Origin: RGIG4576 sp964536025
GTDB lineage: Bacteria; Bacteroidota; Bacteroidia; Bacteroidales; Muribaculaceae
Direction: 5' to 3'
DNA length: 37,745 nucleotides
Assembly: GCA_964536025.1 (NCBI GenBank)
Contig: CAZHXA010000022.1
Span: 1 to 37,745, forward strand
The position numbers and the translations under genes are program-made. The notes under the pieces were generated by a model. It searched no databases and had not been told where the DNA came from. It was given only the letters and a program-made list of their open reading frames with translations. This document shows, in pieces, positions 17,341 through 24,662 of this stretch; within the stretch, counting starts at the first letter, position 1; every line of letters starts with the position of its first letter.

Positions 17341-17375
17341 ATTTTGGGTGCAACTTTATAGGTTGCACCCAAAAT
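17341..17375. repeat. Perfect 14-bp inverted repeat between folD and the CapA-like gene
   Basis: ATTTTGGGTGCAAC (17341-17354) pairs without mismatch with GTTGCACCCAAAAT (17362-17375) around a 7-base loop. It ends 8 bases before the ATG of the next gene. As a terminator it would work on folD transcripts, though the T tract is weak (GTTTTAA). It could also act as an operator or translation-affecting leader hairpin for the capA-nagA pair. Confidence 0.75.
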
Positions 17376-17383
17376 GTTTTAAT

Positions 17384-18436
17384 ATGGAGATGCTATCGAT
17401 ATTTCTACTGTCGTTATTGGGACTGTTGCAAATGAATGACACTACGGAACTGGTATTTGCCGGAGATGCCATGCAACACGGACCGCAACTTAAAGCTGCG
17501 GCTCAAGCCGATGGCACATTTGATTACAGTGATTGCTTTTCATTGTTGGAGGATGATATAAAGTCGGCTCATTTTGCGGTGGTAAATTTGGAGTGTCCGT
17601 TGGGAGGAGAGCCCTATAAAGGTTATCCTATATTCAGTTGTCCCGATGATTTTGCCCGACAGCTGAAAAAATCGGGATTTGACTTGTTGCTTACAGCCAA
17701 TAATCATTGTATGGATTCGGGAGGAGCCGGGCTTAAACGAACAATCAAGGCACTTGATGAAATGGGTGTCGCTCACATGGGTACATACTTAAATGAAAAA
17801 GACAGGCAAGAGCGATTGCCTATGATAATGGAAATAAACGGACTGAAAATTGCATTTTTAACCTATACTTATGGAACCAACGGCATACCTGTACCTAAAT
17901 TGGCTATAGTGGATTTGATAGAAGAAAATAAGATAAAAAACGATGTGCAAACTGCCAGAGAAAATGGTGCGGAACTCGTATGTGTGTGTATGCATTGGGG
18001 AAATGAATATGAGCAATTACCAAGTGTAAGACAACAAAAGTTGGCACAGAGATTGGAAGAAATGGGGGTGGAATTGGTGATAGGCAGTCATCCTCATGTA
18101 GTTCAACCTATGGAACTTAGCTATGACTCACATAATGGTACCGGAATGGCAATAGTGTATTCGTTGGGTAATTTCATATCTAATCAAAATGATTTAAACA
18201 GCCGTGGTGGTGCGATGGTTACAGTGAAATTGGCTGAGTATGATAACCGTCCGGTAGTTTTGGATGTGAAACGTGAATTGTTGTTTTGCCAAAAGCCGTT
18301 ATATGGAAAAGGTAATTATAAATTAATACCTTGCACTAAGAGCGATTCGGTAAGAGCCGATTCGAAAACGACTTTTGAACAATTTATGAGCAATGCAGAG
18401 AACTTGTTTAGAAAACATAATAAAAATATAGATTGA
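17384..18436 (+). CDS. CapA family metallophosphatase-like protein
   Basis: A 350-residue protein of the CapA/PgsA type (calcineurin-like phosphoesterase fold). It has 'LVFAGDAMQHGPQL' near the start, 'AVVNLECPLGG', 'LLLTANNHCMDSGGAGL', 'CMHWGNEYEQ', 'VIGSHPHVVQPMEL' and 'IVYSLGNFISNQ'; the conserved Asp, Asn, His and Glu residues match metal ligands of that fold. In Bacillus, CapA/PgsA takes part in poly-gamma-glutamate export; in Bacteroidota the substrate is unknown. The start is ATG 17384 with a short hydrophobic N-terminus (MEMLSIFLLSLLGLL) that may be a signal or anchor; the longer frame starting at 17348 would lie inside the hairpin. nagA follows by 14 bases, so the two probably form an operon. 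Confidence 0.88.
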   Translation: MEMLSIFLLSLLGLLQMNDTTELVFAGDAMQHGPQLKAAAQADGTFDYSDCFSLLEDDIKSAHFAVVNLECPLGGEPYKGYPIFSCPDDFARQLKKSGFDLLLTANNHCMDSGGAGLKRTIKALDEMGVAHMGTYLNEKDRQERLPMIMEINGLKIAFLTYTYGTNGIPVPKLAIVDLIEENKIKNDVQTARENGAELVCVCMHWGNEYEQLPSVRQQKLAQRLEEMGVELVIGSHPHVVQPMELSYDSHNGTGMAIVYSLGNFISNQNDLNSRGGAMVTVKLAEYDNRPVVLDVKRELLFCQKPLYGKGNYKLIPCTKSDSVRADSKTTFEQFMSNAENLFRKHNKNID

Positions 18437-18450
18437 AAAATTATAAGACA

Positions 18451-19605
18451 ATGAAAAAAACTACACAAATCATTAATGGCGTTATTCACACATCTTTGGG
18501 ATGGGTAAAAGGCGGTTCTGTTGTCTATGCTGATGGCAAGATAGTAGAAGTGAAACAAGATAGTGAAGTGGTAGAAGGAGCTGAAGTAATTGATGCTCAA
18601 TGTGGCTATGTTGTGCCCGGTGGAGTAGAGTTGCATGTGCACGGTGGTGGCGGTCATGATTTTACTGAAGGTGATGAAGAAGACTATCGCAAAGCGGTGC
18701 ATGCACACTTGATTCATGGTACGACAAGTATATATCCAACCTTGATGTCAACAACTGCAGCCAATATAAGACGAACTGCCGAAATATGTACAAAATTGAT
18801 GGCTGAAGAAGGTAGTCCAATACTTGGTCTTCACTTGGAAGGTCATTATTTGAGCCCTAAAAAGGCCGGTGCGCAGTTGCCTGATGCAATAAAGAATCCT
18901 GATCCGGCTGAATATAAGCCGTTAATAGAAGATTTTCCTTGTATCAAGCGTTGGGATATAGCTCCTGAACTTGACGGAGCAATAGAACTTGGTGCTTACT
19001 TGACAAGTAAAGGCGTATTGCCATCAATAGCACACACTTCGGCTTCTTATAAAGATGTTGTGAAAGGCTATGAAGTGGGTTATCGCCATGTAACACACTT
19101 CTATAATGCAATGAACGGTTTTCATAATGTGCGTGAATACAAAGAAGAAGGAACTGTAGAAAGCGTATATTTGATTGATGGAATGACTGTTGAGGTAATT
19201 GCTGATGGTATTCATGTGCCTATTCCATTATTGAAACTTGTGTACAAAATAAAGGGTGTTGAAGGTACAGCTTTGTGTACTGACGGACTTTCTTGCTCAG
19301 CGGGAGATGAAAATATGTATCTTGACCCTCGTTTCATTATAGAAAACGGAGTGTGCAAACTTGCCGACCGCTCTGCTCTTGCCGGTAGCGTTGCGACAAT
19401 GGACCGCTTGATAAGAACTATGGTGAACGAAGCTGGTGTAACACTATTTGATGCAGTGAGGATGTCTTCAGAAACTCCGGCTCGCATAATGGGCGTTTTT
19501 GATAGAAAAGGTTCTATAAAAGTAGGAAAAGATGCCGATATGTGTATTTATGACTCTGAATTGAACTTGAAGTCTGTTATTGCATATGGAAAAAAAGTAG
19601 TATAA
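18451..19605 (+). CDS. nagA: N-acetylglucosamine-6-phosphate deacetylase NagA
   Basis: NagA removes acetate from N-acetylglucosamine-6-phosphate in amino-sugar recycling and catabolism. The 384-residue amidohydrolase has 'ELHVHGGGGHDFTEGD', the metal-binding Glu in 'GLHLEGHYLSPKKAGA', histidines in 'SIAHTSA' and 'VTHFYNAMNG', the 'IADGIHVP' motif, and the catalytic Asp in 'LCTDGLSCSAG'. The start is ATG 18451; an in-frame TTG at 18433 overlaps the capA-like stop and is not needed. No nagB is in the window. A good terminator follows. Confidence 0.94.
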   Translation: MKKTTQIINGVIHTSLGWVKGGSVVYADGKIVEVKQDSEVVEGAEVIDAQCGYVVPGGVELHVHGGGGHDFTEGDEEDYRKAVHAHLIHGTTSIYPTLMSTTAANIRRTAEICTKLMAEEGSPILGLHLEGHYLSPKKAGAQLPDAIKNPDPAEYKPLIEDFPCIKRWDIAPELDGAIELGAYLTSKGVLPSIAHTSASYKDVVKGYEVGYRHVTHFYNAMNGFHNVREYKEEGTVESVYLIDGMTVEVIADGIHVPIPLLKLVYKIKGVEGTALCTDGLSCSAGDENMYLDPRFIIENGVCKLADRSALAGSVATMDRLIRTMVNEAGVTLFDAVRMSSETPARIMGVFDRKGSIKVGKDADMCIYDSELNLKSVIAYGKKVV

Positions 19606-19662
19606 TCAGGAATGGATATTAAACTGATGATTAACTAAACTAATTAACTTAAATAGGGTTTT

Positions 19663-19706
19663 GAGAGGTAAAAACGAAAGAAAAACGGTTTTACCTCTCT
19701 TTTTTT
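19663..19706 (+). terminator. Rho-independent terminator after nagA
   Basis: GAGAGGTAAAA (19663-19673) pairs with TTTTACCTCTC (19689-19699) and a T7 run follows directly. Strong form. Confidence 0.92.
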
Positions 19707-19737
19707 GTTTTTTTAAAAAAGAGTGTTACAAATTATG

Positions 19738-19745
19738 TAGTTTTG
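19738..19745 (+). promoter_or_regulatory. Candidate -7 element for the sigma-factor operon
   Basis: TAGTTTTG fits TAnnTTTG, 43 bases before the ATG of the sigma factor. No good TTTG is seen at -33. Confidence 0.4.
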
Positions 19746-19788
19746 CGTATAGTATAATGAGTGACATTTGAAACTTGAATGAAACAGA

Positions 19789-20298
19789 ATGGAAAGCGAT
19801 AAAGTTACAATCATATTTACCGAAATACGCCAACGCTTGATGAATATGGCGGTGCGAATTTTGGAAGATGAAGAGGATGCCGCCGATAAGGTGCAGGATG
19901 CATTCTGTCGATTGTGGCAACGTCGCGAAACATTTGGCTGTGATTCGGAGGTGGAAGGAGTGAGTATGGTTACTGTAAGAAATCTTTGTATAGACTCTAA
20001 ACGTCGTAAATCGGCAGGCTCAGAGGTGAGTTTAGATGAAAATAGAGCGACTGCGGAATGTGTGGAAAACGATACTTTTGTGGATTTGGAGCGAAAAGAG
20101 GCGTTTGATGAGTTGAATTCCATTATGGAGAGAGAATTAACAGTAATACAATTGAAGATAATGAGAATGAGGGAGTATGAAGAACGCTCGTATGAAGAAA
20201 TAGGCGAGATCCTTGGAATGCAACCTGTTGCGGTGAGAATGCAATTAAGCAGGGCAAGAAAACTTGTGCGAGAAATATATAAAAACCGAAAATTATAG
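19789..20298 (+). CDS. ECF-type RNA polymerase sigma-70 factor
   Basis: A 169-residue sigma factor with region 2 ('VRILEDEEDAADKVQDAFCRLWQ', in residues about 21-43; the D/E-D-A-A-D-x-V-Q-D core binds the polymerase and the -10 element) and region 4 ('YEEIGEILGMQPVAVRMQLSRARKL', helix-turn-helix, split here). The linker has no region 3, as in ECF sigma factors. It heads four closely spaced genes: a single-TM protein, a secreted protein and a barrel-like protein. This layout suggests a trans-envelope signalling unit. The target promoters are not evident. Confidence 0.92.
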   Translation: MESDKVTIIFTEIRQRLMNMAVRILEDEEDAADKVQDAFCRLWQRRETFGCDSEVEGVSMVTVRNLCIDSKRRKSAGSEVSLDENRATAECVENDTFVDLERKEAFDELNSIMERELTVIQLKIMRMREYEERSYEEIGEILGMQPVAVRMQLSRARKLVREIYKNRKL

Positions 20299-20304
20299 CC
20301 GGAA

Positions 20305-20796
20305 ATGAGACGTAAACTGAATAATTATATGACGCAAGAGGAATTGGAAGCTCTCATTGAGAAATATTTTGAGTGTGAGACTACTGATTACGAAGAATCT
20401 TTCTTGAAACGAGTTTTGCCGGAGTGCGATTACAAAAGCCGAGTTATAGATGAAGCTCTTGTTACAATGGGGTTCTATGAAGTGGGACGTAATAAAGTAA
20501 AGAGAAAAACTGCAAGAAAAGTTACAGTATTGTCATTGCGTATTGCTTCGGTCGCAGCTATGCTTGCTTTGATTGTGGTTTTTGCTGTGAATTTTGAAAG
20601 TGGTGAAAATGGATTGTCAAGTTGTGAATGTATAGCTTATGTAAATGGAGAAGAAATTAAAGATGACGAGACGGTAACAATACTTATGAAAGTGAATTTA
20701 GCAGAAATGAATAGTGTAACCGAAGAGTCGTCAAGTGTTTTGGAATCACAATTAGTGACAATACGTAGTATTATGTCGGTAGAAAATAATAATTGA
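20305..20796 (+). CDS. Single-pass membrane protein, candidate anti-sigma factor
   Basis: A 163-residue protein with a charged helical N-terminus (about 1-65), one transmembrane segment near residues 74-95 ('LRIASVAAMLALIVVFAVNF') and a small outer domain ending in Ser/Glu-rich sequence. It starts 6 bases after the sigma-factor stop. A cytoplasmic helical domain, one membrane pass and a position directly behind an ECF sigma gene are the usual traits of an anti-sigma factor. I see no zinc-binding HxxxCxxC motif, so the function is inferred from topology and context only. An internal ATG at 20329 is an alternative start. Confidence 0.75.
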   Translation: MRRKLNNYMTQEELEALIEKYFECETTDYEESFLKRVLPECDYKSRVIDEALVTMGFYEVGRNKVKRKTARKVTVLSLRIASVAAMLALIVVFAVNFESGENGLSSCECIAYVNGEEIKDDETVTILMKVNLAEMNSVTEESSSVLESQLVTIRSIMSVENNN

Positions 20797-20803
20797 CAAA
20801 ATT

Positions 20804-21256
20804 ATGATACGGAGGTTGTTTTTTATATCAGTAATAATGTTTACTTCATTGACTGTTTTTGCTCAAACGAGTTTACAGGTTAATAAACTTTTTGACGGTC
20901 GTTACAGGAAATTGCCTAATGCGGTAGAAATAGTTGTAACAGGAGAGATGGCTAATAAATTGAAGTTGAATGTGTTCCGAAGTTTGTCACTTTCGGAAGA
21001 TAAGAGCGTTGAACAAGAAATAGAGCGACTTGTTGTAAAAGATGGAGCAAAAGCTCTTGATAAAGAGGTTGAATATAGAGAAGGAAATTTATATTATGGT
21101 TTTTATCGCTTTAAATCAGAAAAAAAAGCAATGAATCGCTACGTGTTTTATTTAAATCAGGCATACGCGAGCAAGAATCCTGTGAATAAAGTTACTGTGA
21201 TTTATATGGAAAGTAGAGAGAGTGCAGATTATATAAAAAGTTTGATTAAAAAATAG
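20804..21256 (+). CDS. Secreted protein of the sigma-factor operon (possible DUF6108/DUF4252-like)
   Basis: A 150-residue protein with a signal peptide (cut after 'LTVFAQ', about residue 21). The mature part has 'LFDGRYRKLPNAVEIVVTG' and 'NLYYGFYRF', followed by a Tyr/Lys-rich stretch and 'KVTVIYMESRESADYIKSL'. The opening resembles small periplasmic proteins that in Bacteroides follow ECF sigma/anti-sigma pairs (I recall DUF6108 or DUF4252); the family name is uncertain. It lies 7 bases after the preceding gene and 17 before the next, so all four are likely one transcript. It could be a sensor or stress-response component in the periplasm. Confidence 0.75.
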   Translation: MIRRLFFISVIMFTSLTVFAQTSLQVNKLFDGRYRKLPNAVEIVVTGEMANKLKLNVFRSLSLSEDKSVEQEIERLVVKDGAKALDKEVEYREGNLYYGFYRFKSEKKAMNRYVFYLNQAYASKNPVNKVTVIYMESRESADYIKSLIKK

Positions 21257-21273
21257 AAAAATATATGTTTATT

Positions 21274-22155
21274 ATGAGAAAGATTACTTTTTTATTATCG
21301 TTGATGGTTGTAGTGTGCTTGAATGCACAAGACAAAGTCGAGTGTGATACCGTAACCAATGTAAAGAATGCAGGTAATGTGATTATTACCGAAACAGGTG
21401 GTGGTGTGAAAGTGTTGATTAAAGGTGCCGGAGATGATAAAGATTATGTTTACAGTTATAAACAGTCGGCATCACCAGATAGTAAAATTTCGATTTCTCA
21501 AGATTGGAATTTGCATTTGCCTTTTACAAAATCCTCTGTTTCCGGAAACAAAAAGAAACGTAGTAAGTGGTCGGTGGTATCTGGAGGTTTTTATTTTGGT
21601 TATAATAATACCGTAGATGAAACAATAGGAGAGAAAACTACGTCTTCAATGGAAATTGCATGGGATAGAATTCTGGGAATGCAGTATAAACCGTTTGCTA
21701 ATGGTCCTGCATTTTCTTTAGGCTTTGGTGTGGGGTGGAAGAACATTGGCTTTAAGGATACATATAAGTGCTTTTCTGGAGATAGAAATCAAATTTATAT
21801 AGGACAATTTGATGAAGAACGTATTCCGAAGTCCTCGCGTTTGAAGGTTTTTAGTTTGCGTGTTCCATTTATGGCGAGTCATAAGTTATTTTCCGATTTA
21901 AGATTGAGTGCCGGTACTATAATGAATGTGAATACTCATGCTTCGGTTAAGAATTGCTATTTGCGTGAAGATGATGTGAAAGTGGAAGAATCTTTCAGTG
22001 GAGTACCTGTGCGTAAGGTGTCTTGGGATGTTATGGGTGCGTTGAGCTGGGATTGTATTGGAGTGTATGTGAAATATTGTCCGCAGACGATGTTTAAATC
22101 GGGGAAAGGTCCGCAATTTAAAACCTTTTCAATTGGTTTTGGGTTGTTTTTGTAA
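21274..22155 (+). CDS. Probable outer-membrane beta-barrel protein of the sigma-factor operon
   Basis: A 293-residue protein with a signal peptide ('MRKITFLLSLMVVVCLNAQ') and, after an N-terminal region of about 100 residues, a run of amphipathic strands ('SGGFYFGYNN', 'FSLGFGVGWKNIGF', 'KVFSLRVPFMASH', 'TFSIGFGLFL') that looks like an 8- to 10-strand barrel. The last strand ends in Leu after Phe, acceptable for a BAM substrate. An upstream in-frame ATG at 21265 adds three residues. As last gene of the ECF sigma unit it may be the envelope component sensed or controlled by the system; this is inference from position. Confidence 0.78.
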   Translation: MRKITFLLSLMVVVCLNAQDKVECDTVTNVKNAGNVIITETGGGVKVLIKGAGDDKDYVYSYKQSASPDSKISISQDWNLHLPFTKSSVSGNKKKRSKWSVVSGGFYFGYNNTVDETIGEKTTSSMEIAWDRILGMQYKPFANGPAFSLGFGVGWKNIGFKDTYKCFSGDRNQIYIGQFDEERIPKSSRLKVFSLRVPFMASHKLFSDLRLSAGTIMNVNTHASVKNCYLREDDVKVEESFSGVPVRKVSWDVMGALSWDCIGVYVKYCPQTMFKSGKGPQFKTFSIGFGLFL

Positions 22156-22265
22156 TTCTTAGAATGTTTTTAATGCGTGTTGTTTAATTTAAGGGTAATA
22201 AAATGGTTTAACTGTTGTGTTGGAAACGAATTGTAATTTTTTTTGAAAGAAAATTATCAAATGTG

Positions 22266-22297
22266 CTTGCATGTGTGAATAATTTGTTTTACCTTTG
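22266..22297 (+). promoter_or_regulatory. Promoter for tRNA-His
   Basis: CTTG (22266-22269), 20 bases, then TACCTTTG (22290-22297), an exact TAnnTTTG. The tRNA begins 21 bases after it. The rest of the gap from 22156 is AT-rich with no gene seen. Confidence 0.8.
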
Positions 22298-22318
22298 CAC
22301 TCGTTAAAAACAAACATG

Positions 22319-22392
<74 letters not shown>

Positions 22393-22396
22393 CATT

Positions 22397-22433
22397 AAGA
22401 GCGAAAACTTTGTAAAGTTTTCGCTCTTTGTTT
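22397..22433 (+). terminator. Terminator after tRNA-His
   Basis: AAGAGCGAAAACTTT (22397-22411) pairs perfectly with AAAGTTTTCGCTCTT (22414-22428), a 15-bp stem, and T-rich sequence follows. Confidence 0.9.
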
Positions 22434-22454
22434 ATAGGTTTAAATATAATTAAC

Positions 22455-22472
22455 TTTTTTTTTTTTTTTTTT
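22455..22472 (+). repeat. 18-base poly-T tract
   Basis: An uninterrupted run of 18 T between the tRNA-His terminator and the upxY promoter. It begins 29 bases before the -33 element. Such tracts are prone to slippage and also to sequencing error. Confidence 0.9.
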
Positions 22473-22483
22473 GAGTTTCGTTC

Positions 22484-22515
22484 TTGGATTTATTGGATGA
22501 ATTGTTTTATTTTTG
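22484..22515 (+). promoter_or_regulatory. Promoter of the polysaccharide operon
   Basis: TTGG (22484-22487), 20 bases, then TATTTTTG (22508-22515), an exact TAnnTTTG. It implies a leader of about 150 bases before upxY, the kind of leader on which UpxY-type antiterminators act. No long inverted repeats flank it, so invertible control is not supported. The leader holds only a weak AT hairpin (22583-22603). Confidence 0.65.
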
Positions 22516-22678
22516 TATTGATATATTCATTTTTTGTCCTTGAGTAGGGCTTAAAAATGTGAATAATCCTGAAGTTTATGTGATTAATTGTTTGTGAATT
22601 AATTGATTATGTGCTTTGGGGTGAACTGTAGATATTGCTAACTGTGAAAGGAAAAATAGTGTGAATACCTGAAACTAT

Positions 22679-23236
22679 ATGGAGAAAAATGTGGATATTG
22701 CAGAAGAACTTCCGAAATGGTTTGTCATGAATGCTTATAAATGTGAAAATAAAGCAGAAGACATTCTAAAAGGAGAAGAGGGTATGGAATATTTTATACC
22801 CAAGCGTTATGAGGTTAGGAAATATGCGGGCAAAATGAAACGAATTCTTGTTCCGGTTATTCCAAATCTTGTCTTTGTTCGTGCTTTATACAGTGACTTG
22901 GAACTGTTTAAGCATAAATATCCTTTTCTTAGGTATGTAACATGTCGCATTGACGGTGCGAATAGAATTCTAAAAGTGCCCGATTCACAGATGGTAAATT
23001 TTATTAAGGCATCAAGCCATTATGAAGAAGAACTTACTTATTATACCCCCGAAGAGATTCAGTTGTCAAAAGGTACACGAGTGCGTGTAGTAGGAGGCAC
23101 GTTTAATGGGGTTGAAGGCACGCTCTTAAAGGTGAAAGGAAAGCGTAGTAAGCGTGTAGTGATAAGTATAGATGGTATTATGGCTCTTTCGATTGCCGAA
23201 ATAGAACCTGAATTTATTCAAGTTTTGAAAGATTGA
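22679..23236 (+). CDS. upxY: UpxY family transcription antiterminator (NusG-like)
   Basis: A 185-residue NusG paralogue. The NGN domain ('KWFVMNAYKCENKAEDIL' to 'RYVTCRIDGANRILKVPDSQM', split between residues 13 and 112) is followed by a KOW motif ('KGTRVRVVGGTFNGVEGTLL', about 128-147). In Bacteroides, UpxY proteins are encoded first in each capsule operon and stop premature termination in the operon's own leader. The position after a promoter with a long leader and before ugd/rml fits that role. The usual partner upxZ, which encodes an inhibitor of other UpxY proteins, is not present. The NGN start 'PKWFVMNAY' is close to UpxY ('WYA') with a changed residue. Confidence 0.93.
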   Translation: MEKNVDIAEELPKWFVMNAYKCENKAEDILKGEEGMEYFIPKRYEVRKYAGKMKRILVPVIPNLVFVRALYSDLELFKHKYPFLRYVTCRIDGANRILKVPDSQMVNFIKASSHYEEELTYYTPEEIQLSKGTRVRVVGGTFNGVEGTLLKVKGKRSKRVVISIDGIMALSIAEIEPEFIQVLKD

Positions 23237-23270
23237 CGGTGTAATCTCTAAATAATTGTGACTAAATAGT

Positions 23271-23278
23271 TATCTTTG
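23271..23278 (+). promoter_or_regulatory. Candidate internal -7 element before ugd
   Basis: TATCTTTG matches TAnnTTTG, 28 bases before the ugd ATG. At the -33 spacing no TTTG is present, so a second promoter here is only possible. Confidence 0.35.
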
Positions 23279-23306
23279 TCATATATTCCCTAAAAGATAT
23301 ATTGTA

Positions 23307-24620
23307 ATGAAAATAGCTGTAGCAGGAACAGGTTATGTGGGATTGAGTATTGCTACTTTGTTGTCGCAACATAATGAGGTTGTGGCTGTGGATGTCATTC
23401 CCGAAAAGGTGGAAAAAATCAATAATAGGATTTCTCCTATTCAAGATGAATATATAGAAAAGTATTTTGCAGAAAGAAAATTAAATCTGCGTGCAACTCT
23501 TGATGGTGGGGAAGCATATAAAGATGCTGATTTTGTGGTAATTGCAGCTCCTACAAATTATGATCCTCATAAAAATTTTTTTGACACACATCACATAGAA
23601 GATGTTATTGATCTTGTGCTTGAATCGGAGTCAAATGCAGTCATGATTATAAAGAGTACAATTCCGGTGGGATATTGTAATAGCTTGTATGTAAAGTATG
23701 CCGCTAAGTTTAAGGAACGTGGGTGGGATAAGACTCGTAAGTTTCGTTTGCTTTTTTCTCCGGAATTTTTGCGTGAAAGCAAGGCTTTGTATGACAATCT
23801 TTATCCAAGTCGCATAATTGTGGGTTATCCTAAGGTAGCTGAAAGTTCAGGAGAGGAAGCAGATGCCATTAAGGCTATTGCCGGCAATCATTTGTGCGAT
23901 TCGGCTCATCAATTTGCTGAATTATTACGTGAAGGTTCATTAAAACCAGAAGTCTCAACTCTTTTTATGGGGCTGACTGAGGCAGAAGCGGTAAAACTAT
24001 TTGCTAATACTTATTTGGCATTAAGAGTGAGCTATTTTAATGAACTTGATACATATGCTGAAATGAAGGGACTTGACACTCAGTCAATTATAGAGGGTGT
24101 GGGTCTTGATCCTCGTATAGGAACTCATTATAATAATCCTTCGTTTGGATATGGAGGTTATTGTTTGCCTAAGGATACAAAACAACTTCTTGCCAATTAT
24201 TGTAATGTTCCACAAAATATGATGACTGCTATAGTGGAAAGTAATCGCACGCGTAAGGATTTTATAGCTGATCAAGTGCTTGCAAAAGCAGGTTATTATA
24301 CTGGTTCAAGTGCATGGAATGCCGAAAAAGAACATCCGGTTACGATAGGTGTTTTTCGCCTTACGATGAAGACTGATAGTGATAATTTCCGTCAAAGTGC
24401 CATTCAAGGTATCATGAAGCGTATAAAGGCTAAGGGTGCAGAAGTTATAGTTTATGAACCTACACTTGATGATGGTGCAACGTTTTTCGGTAGCCGTGTA
24501 GTGAATGATATTGAAGAATTTAAACGTTTGTCAAAAGCTATTATAGCCAATCGCTATGATTCTTGTCTTGATGATGTGAAACAAAAAGTTTATACTCGCG
24601 ATATTTTTCAACGCGACTAA
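23307..24620 (+). CDS. ugd: UDP-glucose 6-dehydrogenase
   Basis: Oxidises UDP-glucose to UDP-glucuronate with two NAD, giving an acidic sugar precursor for the polysaccharide. The 437-residue protein has the N-terminal NAD fold (G7-x-G9-x-x-G12 in 'VAGTGYVGLS'), 'KSTIPVGY', 'FSPEFLRES', and the active-site Cys286 in 'GYGGYCLPKDTKQL'. It is somewhat longer than the 390-residue enzymes of enterics, with the extra length towards the C-terminus. By motifs alone a closely related UDP-sugar (for example UDP-ManNAc) substrate cannot be fully excluded. First enzyme of the locus; rmlA follows by 42 bases. Confidence 0.92.
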   Translation: MKIAVAGTGYVGLSIATLLSQHNEVVAVDVIPEKVEKINNRISPIQDEYIEKYFAERKLNLRATLDGGEAYKDADFVVIAAPTNYDPHKNFFDTHHIEDVIDLVLESESNAVMIIKSTIPVGYCNSLYVKYAAKFKERGWDKTRKFRLLFSPEFLRESKALYDNLYPSRIIVGYPKVAESSGEEADAIKAIAGNHLCDSAHQFAELLREGSLKPEVSTLFMGLTEAEAVKLFANTYLALRVSYFNELDTYAEMKGLDTQSIIEGVGLDPRIGTHYNNPSFGYGGYCLPKDTKQLLANYCNVPQNMMTAIVESNRTRKDFIADQVLAKAGYYTGSSAWNAEKEHPVTIGVFRLTMKTDSDNFRQSAIQGIMKRIKAKGAEVIVYEPTLDDGATFFGSRVVNDIEEFKRLSKAIIANRYDSCLDDVKQKVYTRDIFQRD

Positions 24621-24662
24621 TTGAGTAATTATTAAAATAAAATTAAGTAAATATTATATAAA

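Noticed and set aside
17348..17383. Upstream start for the CapA-like protein
   Set aside because: The added 12 codons fall inside the perfect hairpin and begin with GTG; the ATG at 17384 gives a normal hydrophobic N-terminus.
22434..22678. Invertible promoter of the Bacteroides capsule type
   Set aside because: I looked for inverted repeats flanking the promoter and found only a weak 7-base AT hairpin in the leader, not the long matching arms needed.
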